This document shows positions 35,244 to 44,123 of a stretch of 64,000 bases of DNA, in pieces. The stretch spans positions 186,001 to 250,000 of the forward strand of contig JACKHT010000002.1 of NCBI GenBank assembly GCA_020638855.1, read 5' to 3'. The stretch comes from Planctomycetota bacterium. Its GTDB lineage: Bacteria; Planctomycetota; UBA1135; GCA-002686595. The number at the start of each line of letters is the position of its first letter. The first letter of the stretch is position 1. The translations under genes and the position numbers were made by a program. A model generated the notes under the pieces. That model ran no database searches, was not told where the DNA came from, and saw only the letters and a list, made by a program, of their open reading frames with translations.

Positions 35244-37939
35244 CAGACGCGAGGTTGCCAAGTGACTTGGGCGATGCGGAGGTGGCTACCAGGACCACCA
35301 GCGTAGCGCAGCGTATCGACGCGCAGCTCGCTGTCCCCCAGGCCTTCCAGAATTTCGAGTTCGACGCGCAGGGTTTCGAGCACACCGCGACCCCGACGGG
35401 GCAACAGGCTGGCGATCGGCGTGTCGCCGGCCAAGATGCGGCCTCCCTGTTCCAGGTCGGGTTCCTCGGCTAGGAACACAAGCTGAAGCCCCAGCCTTCC
35501 GGGGCTGTCCATGGCGATCGGGTAGGTCACCCAACCATCGGGCCGCAAGAGCGCCCGGTCCTCGCCCTGGCGTTCGACTCCGCCCCCCTGGGCGGTGTGG
35601 TCCTTGCCCAACCAAGCCAGCGGCGCCAAACCCTCGCGGACGCGCGGGATGGCGGCCAAGGCCCGGTAGCGGAACTCCGTTTCGCGCACGTTGTCGTCGA
35701 GTCGCTTAAGCGGGGGAAAATCCTGGGACAAGGCCGGCAAAAGCTCGGGCTCGCGCAAGAATCGCTCCATTTGGCGCGCCAAATCGCGGTCGTCCCCCAC
35801 CGCAAAGTGCAGGCCGTCGACCCCGTCGCGCACGTACTCGGCCATGCCGCCGATGTCGCTGGTCAGCACCGGCGTGCGCAACAGGTGCGCTTCGTGGATC
35901 GTGATCGGCGAATTCTCGAACCACAGCGAGGGCACCACCAACACGTCGATCTGGGCGTAGACCTCGGCCAGCTTCGAGTTGTCGAAGCGCCCGTGGAACA
36001 CCACCGGGGCGCCCTCGGCGAGCCTTTGGAGGTCGCGGTGGTGCGCGTCTTGCTCCGGATCGAACGACCCAAACACGTGCAGCTCGACCGGGCTACCGCG
36101 CAAGTGGCCGATGGCTCGCACCAGGGTCTCGACCCCCTTGTACCACACCAAGCTGCCCACGAAGCCGAAGCGCATGGGCTCGTCCCCACGGCGCTGCTTG
36201 CGCACGGGCTGCACGTGGTCGGTGCGCATGCCGTTGTCGGAATACAAGAACGCGTGCGGGTCGAACGGCCCGTGGTCCAGGTACATCTGGCGCAGGAAGC
36301 GGCTCGGGCTGATGCGCAGGTCGGCGGCGGCGTAGGCGGCCAGCACCTCGCGCTCGCGGTCGCGCATGTCGAGGAACTGCCCCGCGCTGCGCGCCAAGCG
36401 CCCCTGGGCGCCGCCCAACCTGCGCGCCACCTGGGCCGCCTTGGTCACCACGTGCGGGTTCCAGCCAGCCATGCGCTCGACCCAAGCCGACCCCTTGTCC
36501 TTGATGCAGGCGAAGCACCCCGCGCCCTTGGGGTGGTCACAACGGGTGCCATTGGGCTGGATCATCTGCACGCGCGCGCACAGTCCCCAGAAATCGTGGC
36601 AGGTCAGCACGGTGGCAATGCCCGCCCGGCGCGCGATCGCAACGCAACCGACCGACATATGGATCAGGTGCTGGAAGTGCACCACGTCGGGCTGGGTCTG
36701 CGCCAACACCCGTGCAAAGATGGCCTCGATGCGTTCGTCGGCGAAGCTGTCGCGCAGGTTGCGATGGGCCAGATGGTTCACCAGCCGCAGCACGCGCAGA
36801 CCCTCGAAGGTGTCCTCGCGCACGGTCAAGTTCTCGTCCCCGGGCTCGCCGGGCGAGCGCGCCAGGATGGTCACCTCGTGGCCCAGCTCGGCCATGCCGC
36901 GCGCGAGGCCCAGGGTGTAGATCTCGGTGCCAGCCCAGGTTTCGGGCGGGAAGCCGTGCACCACGTACAGGAGCCGCAGCTTGGGCGTGCTGCGCAGCTT
37001 CGAAGCCGCACGCCGCAGCGGATCCTGCGACCCCTTGCACAAGCCTTCGAACAACGGCCGGCGCAGATCGGCGAGCTCTTGGCGCAGCGCGCGCGCCTCG
37101 CCCTCGGGCAAACCCAACTCGGCCACGGCGGCTGCGTCCTCGCTGGCAAAACGCTTGAGCAGGAACTCCACGTCGCCCTGGCTGGGTAGGCAAATCCGCC
37201 CCAGCCACTGGGCGTTGAAACTCCCGTCGATCTCGCCCCGGGCGCGCATCTGCGCGGGGTTGTAGTCGTGGCTGTGCTCGACGCAGGCCTCGGCGTCGTA
37301 GATCACTTGGTAACCCGCCTCGATCAGCGCGCGCGCCATCAGCACGTCCTCGCCGAAGTTGGTGCGCGGGAAGGGATGCAACTCCCAAAGCTCGCGGCGC
37401 ACGGCGGAAGCCACGTCGTTGAAGTTGAAGAGCAACCGCTGCTCGTCGGGGCTCAGCTCGGCGAAGTTTGGGGGGGCCTGCTGGACCACCCGCTCGGTCG
37501 CGTAGCCTGGGTCGTTGGCCGACAGGATCTTGGTCGAGGCCCGCGCATCGGGACGCGGCACGTTGCGACAATAGGCCGCCCCGACCCGCTCGTCGGCGAA
37601 GTTCGCCACCAGCGTCGCGAGCCAATCGGGCCCGGCCGGGATCGCGTCCTGGGTCAGGAACACGAGCAGGTCGCCCTGGCTCTTCGAAGCCATCAGGTTG
37701 CGCGTGTCGCCGTGGTCGAACTCGACCGAATGGATGCGCTCGAGCCGCATGGGCACCGGAAACTCGGCCTGCAGCCCTTGCAGGTACTCCCAGGTCCCAT
37801 CGCTCGAGCCCGAATCGATGGCCGTGAAGTCCCAGGCCAAGTCCAAACGTTGCCCCGCGAGCGCACGCATCACGCGCTCGAGGAACTCCATGCCCTGGTA
37901 GGTGGGCATGTGGACGGAAACGGTTCGGATCGGGCGCAT
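35243..37939 (-). CDS. GT2-GT4 bifunctional glycosyltransferase
   Basis: 898 residues from ATG 37939. Residues 1-270 are a GT2 domain (VSVHMPTYQGMEFLERVM, AIDSGSSDGTWE, DLLVFLTQDA). Residues 320-750 are a GT4/GT-B domain: VHGFPPETWAGTEIYTLGLA (first Rossmann fold), FGFVGSLVWYKGVETLVRA and the EX7E-like SPITIHEAHLLRTPVLTSDIGG, quoted as ITIHEAHLLRTPVL. A Cys-rich loop (GTRCDHPKGAGCFACI) lies between. The last ~120 residues are a separate beta-rich module of unknown role. The two enzymes could add successive sugars to one acceptor. Confidence 0.88.
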   Translation of the reverse strand: MRPIRTVSVHMPTYQGMEFLERVMRALAGQRLDLAWDFTAIDSGSSDGTWEYLQGLQAEFPVPMRLERIHSVEFDHGDTRNLMASKSQGDLLVFLTQDAIPAGPDWLATLVANFADERVGAAYCRNVPRPDARASTKILSANDPGYATERVVQQAPPNFAELSPDEQRLLFNFNDVASAVRRELWELHPFPRTNFGEDVLMARALIEAGYQVIYDAEACVEHSHDYNPAQMRARGEIDGSFNAQWLGRICLPSQGDVEFLLKRFASEDAAAVAELGLPEGEARALRQELADLRRPLFEGLCKGSQDPLRRAASKLRSTPKLRLLYVVHGFPPETWAGTEIYTLGLARGMAELGHEVTILARSPGEPGDENLTVREDTFEGLRVLRLVNHLAHRNLRDSFADERIEAIFARVLAQTQPDVVHFQHLIHMSVGCVAIARRAGIATVLTCHDFWGLCARVQMIQPNGTRCDHPKGAGCFACIKDKGSAWVERMAGWNPHVVTKAAQVARRLGGAQGRLARSAGQFLDMRDREREVLAAYAAADLRISPSRFLRQMYLDHGPFDPHAFLYSDNGMRTDHVQPVRKQRRGDEPMRFGFVGSLVWYKGVETLVRAIGHLRGSPVELHVFGSFDPEQDAHHRDLQRLAEGAPVVFHGRFDNSKLAEVYAQIDVLVVPSLWFENSPITIHEAHLLRTPVLTSDIGGMAEYVRDGVDGLHFAVGDDRDLARQMERFLREPELLPALSQDFPPLKRLDDNVRETEFRYRALAAIPRVREGLAPLAWLGKDHTAQGGGVERQGEDRALLRPDGWVTYPIAMDSPGRLGLQLVFLAEEPDLEQGGRILAGDTPIASLLPRRGRGVLETLRVELEILEGLGDSELRVDTLRYAGGPGSHLRIAQVTWQPRV

Positions 37940-38120
37940 CGAGGAAATGGGCCCTCGCCACCAAAGGGGCGCGGGCCGCGGGCCTAAGTGTGCCCCACCC
38001 ATCCCCGTGGGGCAACGCAATCCGAGTCCCACCGGCAGGAACCCGCGCGCCAAACGCACCCATGTGACCCCGGTCGAGACGAAACCAAGTCGATTCGCAC
38101 ACCGCGTCCCAGCGCGGGAT

Positions 38121-39089
38121 TCAACCCTGCGTAGCGCCCTCGTCGGCGTTCGCGTCAGCGCCCCCGTCGGCGGCTTCATCGGCGGCGCCCGAACCGCCCG
38201 CACGACTGCCGCGCCACTGTCCCAAAACCTGACCGAGCCGCAGCCCCGGGGCCCGCACCCAATCCCCCAGGCTGCCCCCCTCGCTGCGCAGGTAGCGCAG
38301 GTCCTCGCGCAGCTCAAAGGCCACCCCGCGCAACACGCTCCAAAGGCTCGGCCGCACGATCAGCCCGTGAACGTCGCGCAAGAACGCCGCATCTTGGCGG
38401 TAGCGGTCGAACGCCGACCGGGGACCATAGCGATGGGTGTGCAGCACCACCGCCTCGGCCACATAGGCCAAGCTTCTGCCCGCCCCGAGCACCCGCGCCG
38501 CCCAAGCGCTGTCCTCGCCGAAGGGGACTTCGGGGAACGGCTGGGCCTGCAAGGTCGCGCGGCCCATGGCGCTGGCCACGTTGTTGAAGCGCGTCAACGA
38601 AACCCGTTCGGCGGGCGCCAGGTCCGCCAAGCACTGCCCCTCGGGCAACCTCACTTGGCGCGAAATCGGGCTCGATTCGATCGAAGCCAGCAGGCTGCGC
38701 ACGGTCAGCGCGTCGTCGCTTGGATGGGGCAGGTTGCGCGCCCAGACCCCCGCCACGTCCGGATCGGCCAACGGCGCGATCAGCGTCTCGACGAAGTCGC
38801 GGCCCACCGGCAATGCGTCCTGCGACAGGAACACCAGCCACTCACCGCGTGCCATCGAGCCCAAGCGGTTGCGCGCCAGCCCGTGCCCAAAATCCTTCTG
38901 CGCGATCGACGCCGTGCGCACCCCCGCCTTCTTCAAGACCTCGAGCGTGCCATCGCGCGACTCGGAATCGAGCGCCACGATTTCCAACCCACCGGCCACC
39001 TCTTGGGCCGCAAGCACCGGCAGCAACCGCTCCAAATCCGCCCGCCCGTTGTAGGTCGGGATCAGGATCGAAACGCGCGGCGCAGGCAT
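38121..39089 (-). CDS. Family 2 glycosyltransferase, rhamnosyltransferase-like
   Basis: 322 residues. VSILIPTYNGRADLERLL, IVALDSESRDGTLEVL, DFGHGLARNRL and LVFLSQDALP (metal site) form the GT-A core, followed by FGEDSAWAARVLGAG. The DFGHGxAR motif is shared with the GT2 half of the 898-residue protein (EFDHGDTRN), so the two may be related. The last 60 residues are Gly/Ala/Asp-rich and probably disordered. The mRNA looks leaderless. Confidence 0.88.
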   Translation of the reverse strand: MPAPRVSILIPTYNGRADLERLLPVLAAQEVAGGLEIVALDSESRDGTLEVLKKAGVRTASIAQKDFGHGLARNRLGSMARGEWLVFLSQDALPVGRDFVETLIAPLADPDVAGVWARNLPHPSDDALTVRSLLASIESSPISRQVRLPEGQCLADLAPAERVSLTRFNNVASAMGRATLQAQPFPEVPFGEDSAWAARVLGAGRSLAYVAEAVVLHTHRYGPRSAFDRYRQDAAFLRDVHGLIVRPSLWSVLRGVAFELREDLRYLRSEGGSLGDWVRAPGLRLGQVLGQWRGSRAGGSGAADEAADGGADANADEGATQG

Positions 39090-39095
39090 GGGGCC

Positions 39096-39101
39096 AGTGT
39101 A
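39096..39101 (-). promoter_or_regulatory. Probable -10 (TACACT) for a leaderless mRNA
   Basis: On the minus strand TACACT ends 6 bases before ATG 39089, so the transcript would begin at about the start codon of the glycosyltransferase gene. It lies just past the hairpin at 39120-39153. Confidence 0.5.
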
Positions 39102-39119
39102 GCGGGCGGCCCCTGCAAA

Positions 39120-39153
39120 GACACCGCCCGAGCCAAGCGGCCCGGGCGGTGTC
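39120..39153 (-). terminator. Hairpin terminator after the phosphatase-like gene
   Basis: GACACCGCCCG and CGGGCGGTGTC form a perfect 11-bp stem with a 12-base loop, followed on the minus strand by TTT. It ends the transcript of the gene at 39207-39806. Confidence 0.7.
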
Positions 39154-39206
39154 CCATGCGATTGCGCTGCGCACCCGTCCGCGATATGGGACGCGGTAGG
39201 TCCCGC

Positions 39207-39806
39207 CTACTTCTGCATGCGGCGGATGTAGTCGAGCGCTTTGGCCTCGTACTCGGGCGTTTTGAGCCCGACCTCCTTGGCCTCGGCCAGCGCCGCATCG
39301 ACGCTCACGCCTTCGTCAAGCACGCGCCAGGGCAGCCAAACGGCCCCCACCCGGTTGGCCGATCCGCAGTGCAAAAGGATCGGGCGCTCGGCGGTGTTGA
39401 GCATGTCCCGGTAGCTTTGGAACACCTCGTCGGTCAGCTCCTCGGGGCCGTTCCAGCCGGGGTTGAAGTAGGCCATGCCCAAGCCTTCGACCGTGGCCGC
39501 TTCATCGAAGGCCATCTCGGCGGGCTTGCGCATGTTGATCACGGTCTTGACGCCGCCCATCTGGGCTTGGGCGAAGTCGTCTTGGGCCGGTTGGCTGGCC
39601 AGGAACACGCCACCCAGGGTGTGCATGCGCTGGATCGTGCCGCAGGTGTAGGGCTCCAATTCCGCCGTGGTGATGGCTTTGTGGGAGGGTTCCGCGGCCG
39701 GGGCGGGGGCCGCTTCCGGAGCCTTCTGGGTTTCGGAAGCGTTGCAGGCGGCGATCGAGAGAGCCAACAGGAGCGAGGCCGGAGCCCAGAGTTTGCGTGC
39801 GTTCAT
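39207..39806 (-). CDS. Tyrosine-phosphatase-like lipoprotein
   Basis: 199 residues from ATG 39806, lipobox SIAACNAS. The HCGSANRVGAVW loop has the CX5R P-loop of protein tyrosine or dual-specificity phosphatases (DUF442/BLH-like subgroup), preceded by GVKTVINMRKPAE and the general-acid region. It is a small exported phosphatase fold with an unknown substrate. It is 138 bases from the sigma-factor gene on the same strand, so it may belong to the same group. Confidence 0.8.
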   Translation of the reverse strand: MNARKLWAPASLLLALSIAACNASETQKAPEAAPAPAAEPSHKAITTAELEPYTCGTIQRMHTLGGVFLASQPAQDDFAQAQMGGVKTVINMRKPAEMAFDEAATVEGLGMAYFNPGWNGPEELTDEVFQSYRDMLNTAERPILLHCGSANRVGAVWLPWRVLDEGVSVDAALAEAKEVGLKTPEYEAKALDYIRRMQK

Positions 39807-39944
39807 GTCTTGGGGAACAGGTTTCGAGAGGATGTGGTGGTGGAAGAGGTCTGCCCGGCCGTTGCGGTCCGGGCGCCGGGCAGGGTTCGTACGTTCCTTT
39901 GGTGGCCGATCCAAGGCGTGGGGTTCCCGAAGGGGCCCCAAAAA

Positions 39945-40787
39945 TCAGCCCGCCTGGGCCTGCAGCGCCGACAAGATGCGCGTTTCGAGCCCATTCGGCC
40001 ACTCCGGGGTGCCCTCGAGGTGGCACAACTCCTGGGTGAAGTCGAGCGTGCTGAACACGTCGCGGCAACGCTCGCAGAACACACCCGCAGGAAACACAAA
40101 GGGCTCGCCCCGATCCAAGCAGCCCTGCTTGGCCGAGAGCAGGTCCATGCAGATGGCCTTGTCGAGCGCAAAGGGCGGCACCTCCTTGGTGGGCAGGCTC
40201 GCATCCAGCGTGCGGCGCAGCTTGAGCCGCGCCCGGTGCAAGCGGGTCTTCACGGTGGCTTCAGGGATGTCGAGGATCGCGGCGACCTCGGCGACCGAAA
40301 AGCCCACCATCTCCTTGAGCACCAAGGGCATGCGGAAGGTTTCCGGCAATCCCATGATCGCCTGCTGCACCGCACGGCGGCCTTCTTCCTTGATCTCGTC
40401 GCTCAGCGGCTCCTCCTCGGGGCCGGGAATCATGGCCAAGCGACTCTCGCCGCTGGGCAGCAGATCGTCGAGCGACTCCATGTGATCGGGTTCCCCCGAA
40501 CGTCGACGTTGCATGCGCATGCAGGTGCGCGCGGCGATGCGGTACAACCAAGTACCCACTTGGGCATCCCCGCGGAACTGGTCCCAACTCTTGAAGGCTT
40601 GCAGGAACACCTCCTGCACCAAGTCTTCGGCTTGGTCGGGGTTGCCACAGAAACGGCGGGCCAAAGTGTGCAAACGCGGTCCCTCCCGCTCCACCAGCTT
40701 GGGCAGAGCTTCGTCGCGCGACTCGTAGGTCGCCGGCTCGGGGGGGCGCGAAGGATCCGGGGGGAACGGCATGGTCGGGTTGGGCAT
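39945..40787 (-). CDS. ECF-type RNA polymerase sigma factor with Cys-rich tail
   Basis: 280 residues from ATG 40787, two bases after the nuclease gene's stop. Sigma region 2 (about 30-100: NPDQAEDLVQEVFLQAFKSW) and region 4 (about 135-190: LPETFRMPLVLKEMVGFS, EVAAILDIPEATVKTRLHRAR cut as IPEATVKTRLHRAR) are clear. The ~85 residues after region 4 hold ICMDLLSAKQGC and VFCERCRDVFSTL, a four-Cys cluster like zf-HC2 anti-sigma or CorE-type metal-sensing tails. A built-in zinc or metal sensor is therefore possible. No separate anti-sigma gene is adjacent. Confidence 0.85.
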   Translation of the reverse strand: MPNPTMPFPPDPSRPPEPATYESRDEALPKLVEREGPRLHTLARRFCGNPDQAEDLVQEVFLQAFKSWDQFRGDAQVGTWLYRIAARTCMRMQRRRSGEPDHMESLDDLLPSGESRLAMIPGPEEEPLSDEIKEEGRRAVQQAIMGLPETFRMPLVLKEMVGFSVAEVAAILDIPEATVKTRLHRARLKLRRTLDASLPTKEVPPFALDKAICMDLLSAKQGCLDRGEPFVFPAGVFCERCRDVFSTLDFTQELCHLEGTPEWPNGLETRILSALQAQAG

Positions 40788-40788
40788 C

Positions 40789-41715
40789 CTAGCACCGATC
40801 GCACAGTTCTCGATAGTTGCAGCTGGCGCAGACCGGGCCGGGCTCGATGGCCGGGAAGGCCTGCGGGTCCCCCGCTTCGCGGTCGGCGTTGAAGTGGACC
40901 GCGGCCATGGCCTCCATCGAGACCCGGATGCGTTCGAGGACTTCGGCCCGGGTTTCCTCGGTGCTGTGCACCTGGACCAGGTTCCCGTCGCCCAAGTACG
41001 CGTCGTAGCACACCACCTCGTCGGGATCGGCATCCCACTTGGCCACCGCGTACTCGACGTACACCGCCAGCTGGAAGGCATCGCGCTCGTTGGGCCGGCC
41101 GGTCTTCCAGTCGTACACGTGCACGCGCCCATCCGGAGCGCGGTAGGCAAAGTCGGGGATGGCGTAGATCTTGGTCGAGAAGAGCTCGAAGGTGCTCATC
41201 TCTTCGCAGGCGAGGAACGCGGCCGGATCCGCCTCGCGCACCGCGAGCAGGGCGTCGGATTCCATGAAGGTGCGCAGCGCGCTCTCCATACGGTCGAGGT
41301 AGCGCTTGCCATAGGCCCCTGCACTGCCATCGGCTTCGGCCACAACCGGCTCCTGGTAGTGGTGCTCGGCCAGGTGCACCAGCTTCGAGGGCCGCGACTT
41401 CCAGGCACCATCGCGACTGGACTTGTACCCGTCGCGCAGACCTTGGGTCACAAACCCCACCAGCTGCTCCAGGTTTTGGCTGCGCCCATGGGCGCGCCCG
41501 CGCAGCCAGCCTTCGATGGCCTGGTGCACCAGATCGCCCGCCAGCATCGGCATGCGCGTCATCTTCTTGAGCAGGTAGGCCTTGCGCCGCGCCGGCTCCG
41601 CGCTCGCCCCCCAGCCCAACCACGACAGGTAGTAGTCGTAGTAGTAACGCCGCTTGCAGGTGGCGAAGGTCCCGGCCCGCGAAGCGGACCACGAAAGCTC
41701 GTGCTGGATGGCCAT
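40789..41715 (-). CDS. PD-(D/E)XK nuclease, Cas4/AddB-like
   Basis: 308 residues from ATG 41715. The core is AIPDFAYRAPDGRVHVYDWKTGR, quoted as IPDFAYR and VHVYDWKTG, giving the D...DxK pair of the nuclease fold. The region ERDAFQLAVYVEYA is the QhxxY helix (Q and Y). C-terminal Cys at CASCNYRELCDRC, with a Cys near residue 20 (FATCKRRYYY), can make the four-Cys [4Fe-4S] cluster of Cas4 and AddB exonucleases. No CRISPR array or addA is present. It is between spoVR (55 bases) and the sigma-factor gene (1 base), all one strand. Confidence 0.85.
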   Translation of the reverse strand: MAIQHELSWSASRAGTFATCKRRYYYDYYLSWLGWGASAEPARRKAYLLKKMTRMPMLAGDLVHQAIEGWLRGRAHGRSQNLEQLVGFVTQGLRDGYKSSRDGAWKSRPSKLVHLAEHHYQEPVVAEADGSAGAYGKRYLDRMESALRTFMESDALLAVREADPAAFLACEEMSTFELFSTKIYAIPDFAYRAPDGRVHVYDWKTGRPNERDAFQLAVYVEYAVAKWDADPDEVVCYDAYLGDGNLVQVHSTEETRAEVLERIRVSMEAMAAVHFNADREAGDPQAFPAIEPGPVCASCNYRELCDRC

Positions 41716-41770
41716 CGGGGCAGTATCCCGCTTGCCCCCCGCCAGTACCAGCACCTAGCCCCAATCGCCG

Positions 41771-43006
41771 CTAGGCAGCCCCGCTTTCGACGACTTCGTT
41801 GGGATCCACGCGCCATTCGACCGCGTTGCCCGCCAGTTTGGTGGCGAGCACCACCGGCGACCCCCACAGCCGCGCCAGGTCGCCCAGGATCACCATCGCG
41901 TCTTCCTGGTGCAAATCGCGGCCATCGTGCACGTGTTCGAGCTGCCAAACTTGGCCCGGCTCGGCGTCGAGGTTGCGCACGCGGATCTGCGGGGTGCCGC
42001 ACCACGCCAGGCTCTGCAGCAGGGCTTCCTTGACGTCTTGCCAGGCCTTGCCCTGGACCATTTGACGCGCAAAGAAGGTACTCGTGCGGGCAAAGTCCGC
42101 GTCAACCCATTCGTCGAGGAACGACAGGTCGTTGTGCTTGCGGCGCAGGGCAAACAGGTCCTCCCCCGCCCGCTCGGCCGAACGGAACAGTTCGAGTCCC
42201 AGCTTGTACGGGTTGAGCCCATTCGTGTCGGCCGTAGCCCCCGCGTGGCAATCGGAAAACTCGACGATCTCCGAGTCGTCCAGGATGCCCCCGGTGAGCA
42301 GCTTGCTGTGCCAGTACGAGGCCCACCCCTCGTTGAGGATCTTGGTTTGGCGCTGGGGCAAGAAGTACGTGGCCTCGGTCCGCACCATGCGCACCAGCTC
42401 GACCTGCCACTCCTCCAGCGGCGCCTTGCGTGCCAGGAACTCGAGCAGGTCGTAGGGCGAAGCCGCTGCCCCCGGGTTCCAGCGCTCGCGCTGGGGCTGG
42501 TAGGGATCGAGCAGGGTATCGAGCGCCAAGACCCGATCGAGGAAACGCTCCACCGCCGTGCGCCCGAGTCGCCCCATCCAATGGGCCACGCGCTCGCCGT
42601 GGTGCTCCATGCGCGCCACCATGTGCCGGTCGGTGGGCGCAAACCAAATGTTGTGCCGGAAGAAATCCGCGTGCCCAAACACGTGCGCCATGACCAGCTT
42701 CTGCTCCATCAGCGAGTTGGTCTTGACCAGGTAGGCCAAGGTCGGGTCGCCGTTGATCACCAGCTCGTAGATCTTCGAAAAGCCATAGGTGTAGCCCTTC
42801 TGCAGCCGTTCGAAGTCCATCCCGAAGCGCCACGAGGGATAGCGCTTGGCAAAGCCCCCATAGGCCGCCACCGCGTTGACGTCCTCGGCCGGCAGGGCCT
42901 CGAACACCACGTCGAAGAAGTCGAGCCCCGCCTTGCGCGCGGCTTCTTCGATGCGCTGCGCCTCGCTTTCCAGCTTAGGTCCCAAACCACGCGTAATCAC
43001 CATCAC
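41771..43006 (-). CDS. spoVR: SpoVR family protein
   Basis: 411 residues from GTG 43006, which overlaps the yeaH stop (GTGA). SpoVR/YcgB proteins are conserved partners of PrkA and YeaH, linked to sporulation in Bacillus and to stationary or nitrogen-starvation stress in E. coli; the biochemical role is unknown. Visible motifs are FEALPAEDVNAVAAYGGFAKRYPSW (cut: AYGGFAKRYPSWRFG), VMAHVFGHADFFRHN and ILNEGWASYWHSKLL. There is no sign of endospore genes here. Confidence 0.9.
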   Translation of the reverse strand: MMVITRGLGPKLESEAQRIEEAARKAGLDFFDVVFEALPAEDVNAVAAYGGFAKRYPSWRFGMDFERLQKGYTYGFSKIYELVINGDPTLAYLVKTNSLMEQKLVMAHVFGHADFFRHNIWFAPTDRHMVARMEHHGERVAHWMGRLGRTAVERFLDRVLALDTLLDPYQPQRERWNPGAAASPYDLLEFLARKAPLEEWQVELVRMVRTEATYFLPQRQTKILNEGWASYWHSKLLTGGILDDSEIVEFSDCHAGATADTNGLNPYKLGLELFRSAERAGEDLFALRRKHNDLSFLDEWVDADFARTSTFFARQMVQGKAWQDVKEALLQSLAWCGTPQIRVRNLDAEPGQVWQLEHVHDGRDLHQEDAMVILGDLARLWGSPVVLATKLAGNAVEWRVDPNEVVESGAA

Positions 43007-44121
43007 CGCCCCCTCTGCAAGAACTTGCGGATCGCTTCGGGCACCCCCATGCGATCCTCGACCGCGGCGGTCACGACCACCTCGTGCTCGCCATAGTGGT
43101 GATCCAGATCGACCTTAAACTGACCCGAGCCATAGACGCTCTTGACCTGGCTGTAGGCGAACTGGTTGACCATCGGCAGCAGCTCGTCGTCGAGGATGCG
43201 CAGGCATTCCTTGGTGTCGCGCGCGCTCCAGTTGTCCCCGTCCGAGTAATGAAACGGGTAGATATTCCACTGATCCGCCGGATAGCGCTCGCGCACGATG
43301 TCGCGGCACAGCGCGTAGGCCGACGAAATCTTGGTGCCGCCCGATTCACGCACGCGGAAGAAGGTCTCCTGATCGACCTCCTTGGCCTCGGCGTCGTGCA
43401 CGATGTAGACCACCTCGATGCTCTCGTACTGGCTGCGCAGCCAGGTGTCGGTCCAGAAAGCCTGGATGCGCACCATGTCCTTCTGCTCGCGGCCCATCGA
43501 GCCCGAGACGTCCATCATGTGCACCAACACCGCCGCCGACTGGGGTTTGGGGTGCGAGCGCTGGGCGCGATAGCGCTGGTCCGCGGGGATCGGCACCACG
43601 CGCGGATCGGCGGGATCCCATTCGCCCGAGGCAATCGTGCGCTGCAGCGCCTGGCGGAAGGTGCGCCGGAAGAGCCGCAGCGAGTTGGGCCCCTCGGGGG
43701 CCACCCCGGTGTAGCGCCCGCCCTCGACCCACAGCTTCTTGCAGCCGCGCGGTTCGATGCGCGGCAGCCCCAGTTCCTTGCCGAGCAGCTCGGCCAATTC
43801 TTCGATTTCGACCTCGACTTCGAGCGGGTGCTGGCCGGGCTGATCGCCCGAGCCCCCCACGCCGTTTTCGCCGTCCTGGGGTTCGCCCTTGCCCTGGCCG
43901 GGCTTACCCTTGGCGCCCGCCCCGCCCTTCTCGCCGGGCCCGCCAAAGCGGAAGCGCGGCAGTTCGATCTGCGGCACGGGGATCGAGATCACGCGCCCCG
44001 CTTGGCGTCCGATCAGCTCGGAGCTCTGCAGGTACTTGCGCAAATCCTCGCGCAGCCGCCCGCGCACGATGTCGCGGAAGCGGGCCTGGTCGGTGGCCAT
44101 GCGGTGCGCGGGACGGCTCAT
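43003..44121 (-). CDS. yeaH: YeaH/YhbH family (DUF444) protein
   Basis: 372 residues. The family works with PrkA and has a von Willebrand A-like fold: [16 protein letters not shown] is the MIDAS-type motif. The N-terminus has the usual basic helices and a Gly/Lys-rich linker ([17 protein letters not shown]). The gene is 2 bases after prkA. Confidence 0.9.
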   Translation of the reverse strand: MSRPAHRMATDQARFRDIVRGRLREDLRKYLQSSELIGRQAGRVISIPVPQIELPRFRFGGPGEKGGAGAKGKPGQGKGEPQDGENGVGGSGDQPGQHPLEVEVEIEELAELLGKELGLPRIEPRGCKKLWVEGGRYTGVAPEGPNSLRLFRRTFRQALQRTIASGEWDPADPRVVPIPADQRYRAQRSHPKPQSAAVLVHMMDVSGSMGREQKDMVRIQAFWTDTWLRSQYESIEVVYIVHDAEAKEVDQETFFRVRESGGTKISSAYALCRDIVRERYPADQWNIYPFHYSDGDNWSARDTKECLRILDDELLPMVNQFAYSQVKSVYGSGQFKVDLDHHYGEHEVVVTAAVEDRMGVPEAIRKFLQRGR

Positions 44122-44123
44122 CG

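Noticed and set aside
41771..43006. SpoVR as evidence of endospore formation
   Set aside because: SpoVR and PrkA are widespread in non-sporing bacteria, and no other sporulation gene is present.
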